The translations under genes were made by a program, and so were the position numbers. A DNA stretch of 64,000 bases from Lolium rigidum. Taxonomy: Eukaryota; Streptophyta; Magnoliopsida; Poales; Poaceae. Shown here piece after piece: positions 45,655 through 56,909 of the stretch (positions are counted from its first letter, which is position 1; every line of letters starts with the position of its first letter). The notes beneath the pieces were generated by a model. It did no database searches. It saw nothing but the letters and a program-made list of their open reading frames with translations, and was not told where the DNA came from. Location of the stretch: positions 336,085,090-336,149,089 of the forward strand of contig NC_061514.1 in NCBI RefSeq assembly GCF_022539505.1. The letters are read 5' to 3'.

Positions 45655-47357
45655 TGATGTCTACGGGTGCTTCTATTCTTGTAGACAGTGTTGGGCCTCC
45701 AAGAGCAGAGGTTTGTAGAACAGCAGCAAGTTTCCCTTAAGTGGATCACCCAAGGTTTATCGAACTCGGGGAGGAAGAGGTCAAAGATATCCCTCTCATG
45801 CAACCACCGCAACCACAAAGCAAGAAGTCTCTTGTGTCCCCAACACACCTAATAGGTGCACTAGTTCGGCGAAGAGATAGTGAAATACAGGTGGTATAAA
45901 TAAGTATGAGCGAGTGGCAACGGCACCGAGAAAATAGCTTGTCTGGCGTGTAGTTGATGGTGGTAATATGGTAGCGATAGTAACGCAGATAAAACGAGTA
46001 AACAAGCAGCGATAGCGATATTTAGGAACAAGGCCTAGGGAATAGACTTTCACTAGTGGACACTCTCAACTTTGATCACATAATGAGAATAGATAGATGC
46101 ATACTCTACACTCTTTTGTTGGATGATGAACACATTGCGTAGGATTACACGAACCCTCAATGCCGGAGTTAACAAGCTCCACAATTCAATGTTCATATTT
46201 AAATAACCTTAGAGTGCATGAAAGATCAACACGACTAAACCAAGTACTAACACGGCATGCACCTTGTCACCTTCACACTATGTAGGAGGAATAGATCACA
46301 TCAATACCATCATAGCAATAGTTAACTTCATAATCTACAAGAGATCACAATCATAGCCTACGCCAAGTACTAACACGGATGCACACACTTGTCACCATTA
46401 CACCGTGCGGGAGGAATAAAACTACTTTAATAACATCACTAGAGTAGCACATAGATAAATTGTGATACAAAACACATTGCAATCATAAAGAGATATAAAT
46501 AAGCACTTCACTACGCCATTCATAACGGTGAATAAGTATTACGTGAAATATAGCCTAAGAGACCCACACGGTGCACACTACTCGTCACCTTTACACACGT
46601 GGGACAAGGAGTCTCCGGAGATCACATAAGTAAAATTCACTTGACTAGCATAATGACATCTAGATTACAAGCATCATCATATGAATCTCAATCATGTAAG
46701 GCAGCTCATGAGATTATTGTATTGAAGTACATAGGAGAGAGATGAACCACATAGCTACCGGTACAGCCCAGAGCCTCGATGGAGAACTACTCCCTCCTCA
46801 TGGGAGACAGCAGCGTTGATGGAGATGGCGGTGGTGTCGATGGAGGAGCCTTCCGGGGGCACTTCCCCGCCCGGCGGCGTGCCGGAACGAGAGACTCTGT
46901 CCCCCGGATCTTGGCTTCGCGATGGCGGCGGCTACGGAAGGTTTCTCGTACCGTGGCTTTTCCGTATCGAGGTTTTAGGTCGAGGGCTTAAATAGGCGAA
47001 GAGGCGGCGTCGGAGGGTCGAAGAGGCGGCGACACCATAGGGTGGCGCGGGCCACACCCGGGCCGCGCCGGCCTATGGTCCGTGGGCTGTGCCCCCTCTT
47101 TGGCGGTTCTCGGGTGTTCGGATGCTTCCGGGCAAAATAGGATCTTGGGTCTTGATTTCGTCGATTCGAGAATATTTCCTTACTAGGATTTCGGAACCAA
47201 AAACGGCGAGAAAACGAAGCTGGCCCTTCGGCATCTCGTCAATAGGTTAGTTCCGGAAAACGCATAAATATGACATATAATGTGCATAAAACATGTAGAT
47301 ATCATCAATAATGTGGCATGGAACATAAGAAATTATCGATACGTCGGAGACGTATCA
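45655..47357 (-). repeat. Element A 3' LTR (1703 bp), apparently chimeric
   Basis: On minus it starts TGATACGTCTCCGACGTATC like the element D/F family, but from roughly 110 bp inward it follows the other family (TATTGACGAGATGCCGAAGG) and ends GTAGACATCA. It is longer than its relatives because a segment with CCAAGTACTAACACGG and GTCACC-TTACAC is repeated (46230-46430). Confidence 0.8.
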
Positions 47358-47371
47358 GCATCCCCAAGCTT

Positions 47372-49800
47372 AGTTACTGCTCGTCCGGCGAGAGTAAAAC
47401 GATAACAAAGATAATTTCGAAGTGACATGCCATCATAACCTTGATCATACTATTTGTAAACATATGTAATGAATGCAGCGATCAAAACAATGGTAATGAC
47501 ATGAGTAAACAAGTGAATCATAAAGCAAAGACTTTTCATGAATAGTACTCCAAGACAAGCATCAATAAGTCTTGCATAAGAGTTAACTCATAAAGCAATA
47601 ATTTAAAGTAAAGACATTGAAGCAACACAATGGAAGATAAAGTTTCAGCAGTTGCTTTCAACTTGTAACATGTATATCTCATGGATAATTGTCAATGCAA
47701 AGCAATATAACAAGTGCAATAAGCAAGTATGTAAGAATCAATGCACGATTCACACAAGTGTTTGCTTCTTGAGGTGGAGAGAGATAGGTGAGCTGACTCA
47801 ACATAAAAGGTAAAAGAATGGTCCTTCAAAGAGGAAAGCATCGATTGCTATATTTGTGCTAGAGCTTTTATTTTGAAAACATGAAACAATTTTGTCAACG
47901 GTAGTAATAAAGCATATGAGTTATGTAAATTATATCTTACAAGTTGCAAGCCTCATGCATAGTATACTAATAGTGCCCGCACCTTGTCCTAATTAGCTTG
48001 GACTACTGGATCATTGCAATACACATGTTTTAACCAAGTGTCACAATGGGGTACTTCCATGTCGCTCTGTACAAAGGTCTAAGGAGAAAGCTCGCATTTT
48101 GGATTTCTCGCTTTTGATTATTCTCAACTTAGACATCCATACAGGGACAACATGGACAACGAGATAATGGACTCCTCTTTAATGCATAAGCATGTGGCAA
48201 CAATTATTATTCTCATATGAGATTGAGGATATATGTCCAAAACTGAAACTTCCACCATGAATCATGGCTTTAGTTAGCGGCCCAATGTTCTTCTCTAACA
48301 ATATGCATGCTCCAACCATTAGGGTGGTAGATCTCTCTTACTTCAGACAAGACGGACATGCATAGCAACTCACATGATATTCAACAAAGAATAGTTGATG
48401 GTGTCCCCAGAAACATGGTTAACGCACAACAAGCAACTTAATAAGAGATAAAGTGCATAAGTACATATTCAATACCACAATAGTTTTTAAGCTATTTGTC
48501 CCATGAGCTATATATTGTAAAGGCGAATGATGGAAATTTTAAAGGTAGCACTCAAGCAATTTACTTTGGAATGGCGGAGAAATACCATGTAGTAGGTAGG
48601 TATGGTGGACACAAATGGCATAGTGGTTGGCTCAAGGATTTTGGATGCATGAGAAGTATTCCCTCTCGATACAAGGTTTAGCCTAGCAAGGTTATTTGAG
48701 ACAAACACAAGGATGAACCGGTGCAGCAAAACTTACATAAAAGACATATTGTAAACATTATAAAACTCTACACCGTCTTCCTTGTTGGTCAAACTCAATA
48801 CTAGAAATTATCTAGACCTTAGAGAGACCAAATATGCAAACCAAATTTAGCAAGCTCTAGGTGTTTCTTCATTAATGGGTGCAAAGTATATGATGCAAGA
48901 GCTTAAACATGAGCACAACAATTGCCAAGTATCAAATTATTCAAGACATTCTACCAATTACTACATGTAGCATTTTCCGTTTCCAACCATATAACAATTA
49001 ACGAAGCGGTTTCAACCTTCGCCATGAACATTAAAAGCTAAGAACACATGTGTTCATATGAACCAACGGAGCGTGTCTCTCTCCCACACAAGCATTTATT
49101 CAAACAAAAACAAAAATAGAAACACACGAGACGCTCCAAGTAAAGTACATAAGATGTGACCGAATAAAAATATAGTTTCAAGAGAAGGAACACGATAAGT
49201 TGTCGATGAAGAAGGGGATGCCTTGGGCATCCCCAAGCTTAGACGCTTGAGTCTTCTTAAAATATGCAGGGGTGAACCACGGGGCATCCCCAAGCTTAGA
49301 GCTTTCACTCTTCTTGATCATAGTATATCATCCTCCTCTCTTGACCCTTGAAAACTTCCTCCACACCAAACTCGAAACAACTCATTAGAGGGTTAGTGCA
49401 CAATAAAAATTAACATGTTCGGAGGTGACACAATCATTCTTAACACTTCCGGACATTGCATAAAGCTACTTGGACATTAATGGAACAAAGAAATTCATCC
49501 ATCATAGCAAAAGAGGCAATGCGAAATAAAAGGCGAGAATCTGTCAAAACAGAACGAGTCCGTAAAGACGAATTTTAAAAGGGCACCGAGACTTGCTCAA
49601 ATGAAAATGCTCAAATTGAATGAAAGTTGCGTACATATCTGAGGATCACTCACGTAAATTGGCATAATTTTCTGAGTTACCTACAGAAAATTAGGACCAG
49701 ATTCGTGACAGCAAGAAATGCTGTTTCTGTGCATAATCCAAATCTAGTATGAACCTTACTATCAAAGACTTTACTTGGCACAACAATGCAACAAAATTAA
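47372..49800 (-). repeat. Element A 3' non-coding region
   Basis: Nearly colinear with 51380-53794 of element F on the opposite strand. Internal polypurine-like copies lie near 49227 and 49285 (on plus GCATCCCCAAGCTTAGA). It includes the small plus-strand ORF 48496-48681, which is not conserved as coding. Confidence 0.82.
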
Positions 49801-49900
49801 NNNNNNNNNNNNNNNNNNNNNNNNNNNNNNNNNNNNNNNNNNNNNNNNNNNNNNNNNNNNNNNNNNNNNNNNNNNNNNNNNNNNNNNNNNNNNNNNNNNN
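49801..49900. other. Assembly gap, 100 N
   Basis: Exactly 100 N. Left side is minus-strand 3' non-coding Gypsy, right side is mid-gag of a plus-strand Gypsy. Confidence 0.99.
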
Positions 49901-51226
49901 GTTAGCTTCATTGGTTGCTCAAAATTCTAGGCCATATCCTGCTAATGGTAACTCTTATGGTAGATATGTTTCACCTAATGAGGAAAAGATGTTAGAAATT
50001 GAAAGATCCACCAAGAGCTTTATGCAATCACAATATGAGCAAAACAAATTGTTTACTAAAACTATGAATGAACAATCTACCTTGTTGAAGAATATAGGAA
50101 ATCAACTTGAAAATCTGAATATGGAGATTTCGGGTTGCAAACTAAACTTGCAAATGCTGAAAACCGAATCTCATACATGTCTGCGTCACAATCTTCTTTA
50201 ATCAATAAAATGGCTGCTAAACCTGGGGATATTGAAAATAAAATTGTTACTACAGCAAATGCCATCCAAGTTAGAATTAATGAGAATATAAGATTAATGG
50301 TTGAACTGCGTGCTAGGTGGGATAGAGAAGAAAATGAAAAACTAGCTAAAGAGAAAAATGTAGCTAAAGTTTGGACTATTACCACCACTAGCGATGCTAA
50401 TGATTCACATGTTGCTGCACCTCCTACTATTAATGGTAAAATAATTGGTGTTGGCAATGTTTCTACTCCTAGTGCAAAGCGCGCAAAATTACCTGAAACT
50501 GTTAAAACTGCTGAAACTGCCTGTGATAAAACTGCTGAAATTTTTTCCAACCTTGGGGACAATGATCCCATTGCTGTAGCTCACAATGATTTAGATTTTG
50601 ATGATTGCCACATCTCTGAAGTTATAAAGTTCTTACAAAAACTTGCTAAGAGTCCCAATGCTAGCGATCATGAACTTGGCTTTCACAAAACATATTACAA
50701 ATGCTCTCATAAAAGCTAGAGAAGAGAAACTAAAACTTGAAACTTCTATTCCTAGAAAGCTAGAAGATGGTTGGGAGCCCATCATTAAAATGAGGGTCAA
50801 TGATTTTGATTGTAATGCTTTATGTGATCTTGGTGCAAGTATTTCTGTTATGCCTAAGAAAGTCTATGATATGCTTGACTTGCCACCATTGAAAAATTGT
50901 TATTTGGATATTAATCTCGTTGATAATGCTAAAAAGAAACCTTTGGGGAGAGTTGATAATGTTCATATTATGGTTAACAATAACCTTGTCCCCGTTGATT
51001 TTGTTGTCTTGGATGTTGAATGCAATGCATCTTGCCCCATTATATTGGGAAGACCTTTTCTCGAACCGTTGGTGCTACTATTGATATGAAGGAAGGTAAT
51101 ATTAAATATCAATTTCCTCTCAATAAAGGTATGGAACACTTCCCTAGAAAGAGAATGAAGTTACCTTATGATTCTATTATTAGAGCAAATTATGATGTTG
51201 ATGCTTCGTCTCTTGATGTTACTTGA
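49901..51226 (+). pseudogene. Element F gag-protease, frameshifted
   Basis: The first frame (from the gap) has a long coiled-coil-like segment (EKMLEIERSTKSFMQSQYEQ, then LLKNIGNQLENLN). The frame shifts near 50130, continuing with NAENRISYMSASQSSLINK to 50719, then again to KAREEKLKLETSIPRKLEDG. The protease domain reads FDCNALCDLGASISVMPKKV, with the DLGA catalytic motif, and ends CPIILGRPFL. A last frame change near 51065 gives GATIDMKEGNIKYQFPL and a stop at 51226. All segments are in order; three frameshifts inactivate it. Unlike element D, the catalytic Asp-x-Gly is retained. Confidence 0.82.
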
Positions 51227-53794
51227 TACACACTTTCGCGCCTAGGCGAAAGGCGTTAAGAAAGCGCTTATGGGAGACAACCCATGTTTTTACTACAGTA
51301 TTTTGTTTTATATTTGAGTCTTGGAAGTTGTTTACTACTGTAGCAACCTCTCCTTATCTTAGTTTTGTGTTTTGTTGTGCCAAGTAAAGTCTTTGATAGT
51401 AAAGTGAATACTAGATTTGGATTACTGCGCAGTTTCAGATTTCTTTGTTGTCACGAATTTCGACCTGCCTCTCTGTAGGTAGCTCAGAAAATTAAGCCAA
51501 TTTAAGTGCGTGATCCTCAGATATGTACACAACTTTCATTCAATTTGGGTATTTTCATTTGAGCAAGTCTGGTGCCTCAATAAAATCCATCTTTACGGAT
51601 CTGTTCTGTTTTGACAGATTCTGCCTTTTATTTCGCATTGCCTCTTTTGCTATGTTGGATGAATTTCTTTGATCCATTAATGTCCAAGTAGCTTTATGCA
51701 ATGTCCGAAGTGTTAAGAATGATTGTGTCACCTCTGAACATGTTAATTTTTATTGTACACTAACCCTCTAATGAGTTGTTTCGAGTTTGGTGTGGAGGAA
51801 GTTTTCAAGGATCAAGAGAGGAGTATGATGCAATATGATCAAGGAGAGTGAAAGCTCTAAGCTTGGGGATGCCCCGTGGTTCACCCCTGCATATTCTAAG
51901 AAGACTCAAGCGTCTAAGCTTGGGGATGCCCAAGGCATCCCCTTCTTCATCGACAACATTATCAGGTTCCTCCCCTGAAACTATATTTTTATTCCGTCAC
52001 ATCTTATGTACTTTGCTTGGAGCGTCGGTTTGTTTTTGTTTTTGTTTGAATAAAATGGATCCTAGCATTCATTGTGTGGGAGAGAGACACGCTCCGCTGT
52101 TGCATATGGACAAATATGTCCTTAGGCTTTACTCATAGTATTCATGGCGAAGGTTGAATCTTCTTCGTTAAATTGTTATATGGTTGGAATCGGGAAATGC
52201 TACATGTGGTAATTCTAAAATGTCTTGAATAATTTGATACTTGGCAATTGTTGTGCTCATGTTTAAGCTCTTGCATCATATACTTTGCACCCATTAATGA
52301 AGAAATACATAGAGCTTGCTAAAATTTGGTTTGCATATTTGGTCTCTCTAAAGTCTAGAGAATATCTAGTATTGAGTTTTGAACAACAAGGAAGACGGTG
52401 TAGAGTCTTATAATATTTACAATATGTCTTTTATGTGAGTTTTGCTGCACCTTTCATCCTTGTGTTTGTTTCAAATAACCTTGCTAGCCTAAACCTTGTA
52501 TCGAGAGGGAATACTTCTCATGCATCCAAAATCCTTGAGCCAACCACTATGCCATTTGTGTCCACCATACCTACCTACTACATGGTATTTCTCCGCCATT
52601 CCAAAGTAAATTGCTTGAGTGCTACCTTTAAAATTCCATCATTCGCCTTTACAATATATAGCTCATGGGACAAATAGCTTAAAAACTATTGTGGTATTGA
52701 ATAAGTACTTATGCACTTTATCTCTTATTAAGTTGCTTGTTGTGCGATAACCATGTTTCGGGGACGCCATCAACTATTCTTTGTTGAATATCATGTGAGT
52801 TGCTATGCATGTCCGTCTTGTCTCGAAGTAAGAGAGATCTACCACCTTAATGGTTGGAGCATACATATTGTTAGAGAAGAACATTGGGCCGCTAACTAAA
52901 GCCATGAATCATGGTGGAAGTTTCAGTTTTGGACATATATCCTCAATCTCATATGAGAATAATAATTGTTGCCACATGCTTATGAATTAAAGAGGAGTCC
53001 ATTATCTCGTTGTCCATGTTGTCCCGGTATGGATGTCTAAGTTGAGAATAATCAAAAGCGAGAAATCCAAAATGCGAGCTTTCTCCTTAGACCTTTGTAC
53101 GGGCGGCATGGAGGTACCCCATTGTGACACTTGGTTAAAACATGTGTATTGCGATGATCCGGTAGTCCAAGCTAATTAGGACAAGGTGCGGGCACTATTA
53201 GTATACTATGCATGAGGCTTGCAACTTGTAAGATATAATTTACATAACTCATATGCTTTATTACTACCGTTGACAAAATTGTTTCATGTTTTCAAAATAA
53301 AAGCTCTAGCACAAATATAGCAATCGATGCTTTCCTCTTTGAAGGACCTTTCTTTTACTTTTAATGTTGAGTCGGTTCACCTATCTCTCTCCACCTCAAG
53401 AAGCAAACACTTGTGTGAACTGTGCATTGATTCCTACATACTTGCATATTGCACTTGTTATATTACTCTATGTTGACAATTATCCATGAGATATACATGT
53501 TACAAGTTGAAAGCAACCGCTGAAACTTAATCTTCCTTTGTGTTGCTTCAATACCTTTATCTTGATTTATTGCTTTATGAGTTAACTCTTATGCAAGACT
53601 TATTGATGCTTGTCTTGAAGTACTATTCATGAAAAGTCTTTGCTTTATGATTCATTTGTTTACTCATGTCATTACCATTGTTTTGATCGCTGCATTCATT
53701 ACATATGTTTACACATAGTATGATCAAGGTTATGATGGCATGTCACTCCGTAAATTATCTTTGTTATCGGTTTACTGCTCGGGACGAGCGAACT
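51227..53794 (+). repeat. Element F 3' non-coding region with repeated polypurine motif
   Basis: Conserved non-coding region shared with elements A, B and D. AAGCTTGGGGATGC occurs at 51859-51872 and 51916-51929. The second copy overlaps a perfect 9-bp stem with a 3-base loop (GGGGATGCC at 51922-51930, GGCATCCCC at 51934-51942). Confidence 0.82.
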
Positions 53795-53808
53795 AAGCTT
53801 GGGGATGC
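53795..53808 (+). other. Polypurine tract of element F
   Basis: AAGCTTGGGGATGC directly abuts the 3' LTR; plus-strand cDNA synthesis would start here. Confidence 0.85.
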
Positions 53809-55405
53809 TGATACGTCTCCGACGTATCGATAATTTCTTATGTTCCATGCTACATTATTGATGATATCTACATGTTTTAGACACATTATATGTCGTATTT
53901 ATGCATTTTCCAGCACTAACCTATTAACGAGATGCTCGAAGAGCCGATTCGTTGTTCTCGCTGTTTTTGGTTTCGTAAATCCTAGTAAAGAAATATTCTC
54001 GGAATTGGACGAAATCAACGCCCAGGGTCCTATTTTGCCACGAAGCTTCCAGAAGACCGAAGGAGAGTCGAAGTGGGGCCACGAGGTGGCCATACACCAG
54101 GGCGGCGCGGCCCAGGCCCTGGCCGCGCCGGCCTGTCGTCTGGGCCCCTCGTGCCGCCTCTTCCTCGCCCTTCCGCCTACAAATAGCCTTCATCGCGAAA
54201 CCCCCGAGCACCGAGAGCCACGATACGGAAAACCTTACGAGACGCCGCCGCCGCCAATCCCATCTCGGGGGATTCCGGAGATCTCCTCCGGCACCTCGCC
54301 GGAGAGGGGATTCATCTCCCGGAGGACTCTTCACCGCCATGGTCGCCTCCGGAGTGATGAGTGAGTAGTTCACCCTGGACTATGGGTCCATAGCGAGTAG
54401 CTAGATGGTTGTCTTCTCCTCATTGTGCTTCTTTGTTGGATCTTGTGAGCTGCCTAACATGATCAAGATCATCTATCCGTAATACTATATGTTGTGTTTG
54501 TCGGGATCCGATGGATAGAGAATACTATGTTATGTTAATTATCAAGTTATTACCTATGTGTTGTTTATGATCTTGCATGCTCTCCGTTATTAGTAGAGGC
54601 CCTGGCCAAGTTTTTGCTCTTAACTCCAAGAGGGAGTATTTATGCTCGATAGTGGGTTCATGCCTCCATTAAATCTGGGATAGTGACAGAAAGTTTAAGG
54701 TTGTGGATGTGATGTTGCCACTAGGGATAAAACATTGATGCTATGTCTAAGGATGTAGTTATTGATTACATTACGCACCATACTTAATGCAATTGTCTGT
54801 TGTTTTGCAACTTAATACCGGAAGGGGTTCGGATGATAACCTTGAAGGTGGACTTTTTAGGCATAGATGCATGTCTGGATAGCGGTCTATGTACTTTGTC
54901 GTAATGCCCAATTAAATCTCACTATATTTATCATGTCATGTATGTGCATTGTTATGCCCTCTCTATTTGTCAATTGCCCGACTCGTAATTTGTTCACCCA
55001 ACATGCTTTTATCTTATGGGAGAGACACCTCTAGTGAACTCGTGGACCCCGGTCCTATTCTTTACATCGCATACAATCTCTTGCAATACTTGTTTTACTT
55101 GTTTTTTGCAAACAATCATCTTCCACACAATACGGTTAATCCTTTGTTACAGCAAGCCGGTGAGATTGACAACCTCACTGTTTCGTTGGGGCAAAGTACT
55201 TTGGTTGTGTTGTGCAGGTTCCACGTTGGCGCCGGAATCCCTGGTGTTGCGCCGCATTACATTCCGTCACCATCAACCTTCAACGTGCTTCTTGGCTCCT
55301 CCTGGTTCGATAAACCTTGGTTTCTTTCTGAGGGAAAACTTGCTACTGTCTGCATCACACCTCCTCTTGGGGTTCCCAATGGACGTGTGTCAACTGCACG
55401 CATCA
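53809..55405 (+). repeat. Element F 3' LTR (1597 bp)
   Basis: TGATACGTCTCCGACGTATC to CTGCACGCATCA. The expected TATA position carries CTACAAATAG (54177-54186), a weakened box compared with TATATAAT in the copy at 17799. Confidence 0.9.
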
Positions 55406-55711
55406 GGCCGCGCCGCCACCACGTGTGGGGCCCCCAGGGCACCCCTCTGGTTCCCCTCTGACTTTCTGGAAGGTTCCGGGAAAAATAAGGTTCTGGGCGT
55501 TGATTTCGTCGAATTCCGAGAATATTGCCCGAACAGCCTTTCACGGAACCAAAAACAACGAGAACAAAGACAATCGGCCCTTCGGCATCTCGTTAATAGG
55601 TTAGTTCCGGAAAATGCATAAAAACATTATAAAGTGCAAGCAAAACATGTAAGTATTGTCATAAAACAAGCATGGAACATCAGAAATGATAGGTACGTTG
55701 GAGACGTATCA
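55406..55711 (-). repeat. Gypsy G 5' LTR, terminal 306 bp
   Basis: On minus it starts TGATACGTCTCCAACGTACC at 55711. Its left side is cut by element F. It is the right border of a minus-strand element inserted in LTR E. Confidence 0.85.
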
Positions 55712-56909
55712 AGCCACGATACGAGAAAAGCTACTGAGACACCGCCGCCGTCAATCCCATCTCGGGGGATTCTGAAGATCGCCTCCGGCACCCTGCCGGA
55801 GAGGGGAATCATCACCGGAGGGCTCTACATCACCATGCCCGCCTCCGGAATGATGCGTGAGTAGTTCATCCTTGGACTTTGGGTCCATAGCAGTAGCTAG
55901 ATGGTTGTCTTCTCCTCTTGTGCTATCATGTTTAGATCTTGTGAGCTGCCTATCATGATCAAGATCATCTATTTGTAATGCTACATGTTGCGTTTGTTGG
56001 GATCTGATGAATATGGAATACTATGTCAAGTTGATTATCGATCTATCATATATGTGTTATTTATGTTCTTGCATGCTCTCCGTTGCTAGTAGAGGCTCTG
56101 ACCAAGTTGATACTTGTGACTCCAAGAGGGAGTATTTATGCTCGATAGTGGGTTCATGCCTCCATTGAATCTGGGATAGTGACAGAATGTTCTAAGGTTG
56201 TGGATGTGCTGTTGCCACTAGGGATAAAACATCAATGCTTTGTCTAAGGATATTTGTATTGATTACATTACACACAGTACTTAATGCAATTGTCTGTTGT
56301 TTGCAACTTAATACTGGAAGGGGTGCGGATGCTAACCCGAAGGTGGACTTTTTAGGCATAGATGCATTGCTGGATAGCGGTCTATGTTCTTTGTCGTAAT
56401 GCCCTAAGTAAATCTCATAGTAGTCATCATGATATGTATGTGCATTGTTATGCCCTCTCTATTTGTCAATTGCCCAATTGTAATTTGTTCACCCAACATG
56501 CTATTTATCTTATTGGAGAGACACCACTAGTGAACTGTGGACCCCGGTCCATTCTTTTACATCCGAAATACAATCTATCGCAATCATTGTTCTCTCGTTG
56601 TTCGTTGCAAACAAACATCATTCTCCACACCATACGTTTAATCCTTTGTTTACAGCATAGCTCGGTGAGATTGACAACCTCACTTGTTAAGTTGTGGCAA
56701 AGTATTTTGATTGTGTTGTGCAGGTTCCACGTTGACGCCGGAATCCCTGGTGTTGCGCCGCACTACACTCCTTCACCAACAACCTTCACGTGACCTTCAT
56801 CTCCTACTGGTTCGATAACCTTGGTTTCTTACTGAGGGAAAACTTGCTACTGTACGCATCACACCTTCCTCTTGGGGTTCCCAACGGACGTGTGCTTCAC
56901 GCGTTATCA
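55712..56909 (+). repeat. Gypsy LTR E, 3' part
   Basis: Starts mid-LTR (AGCCACGATACGAGAAAAG) and ends CTTCACGCGTTATCA. It sits within the coding region of a chromodomain Gypsy, whose sequence resumes at 56910. Confidence 0.85.

Larger units (their letters stand above)
45655..49800 (-). mobile_element. Gypsy element A (minus), 3' LTR and 3' region only
   Basis: Read on minus it has a long 3' non-coding region (49800-47372), a polypurine tract AAGCTTGGGGATGC (47371-47358) and a 3' LTR (47357-45655). Its coding part and 5' LTR lie beyond the gap. It is inserted in the 5' LTR of element B. Confidence 0.85.
49901..55405 (+). mobile_element. Non-autonomous Gypsy element F, 5' end lost in gap
   Basis: It has part of gag, a retropepsin domain, a 2.57-kb 3' non-coding region, a polypurine tract and a 3' LTR. 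No reverse transcriptase or integrase follows the protease. It is inserted in a minus-strand LTR that resumes at 55406. Confidence 0.87.

Noticed and set aside
39397..47357. CRISPR-like or satellite array suggested by recurring blocks
   Set aside because: The recurring blocks are LTRs of 1.3-1.7 kb with TG/CA ends and target duplications, not short regularly spaced repeats.
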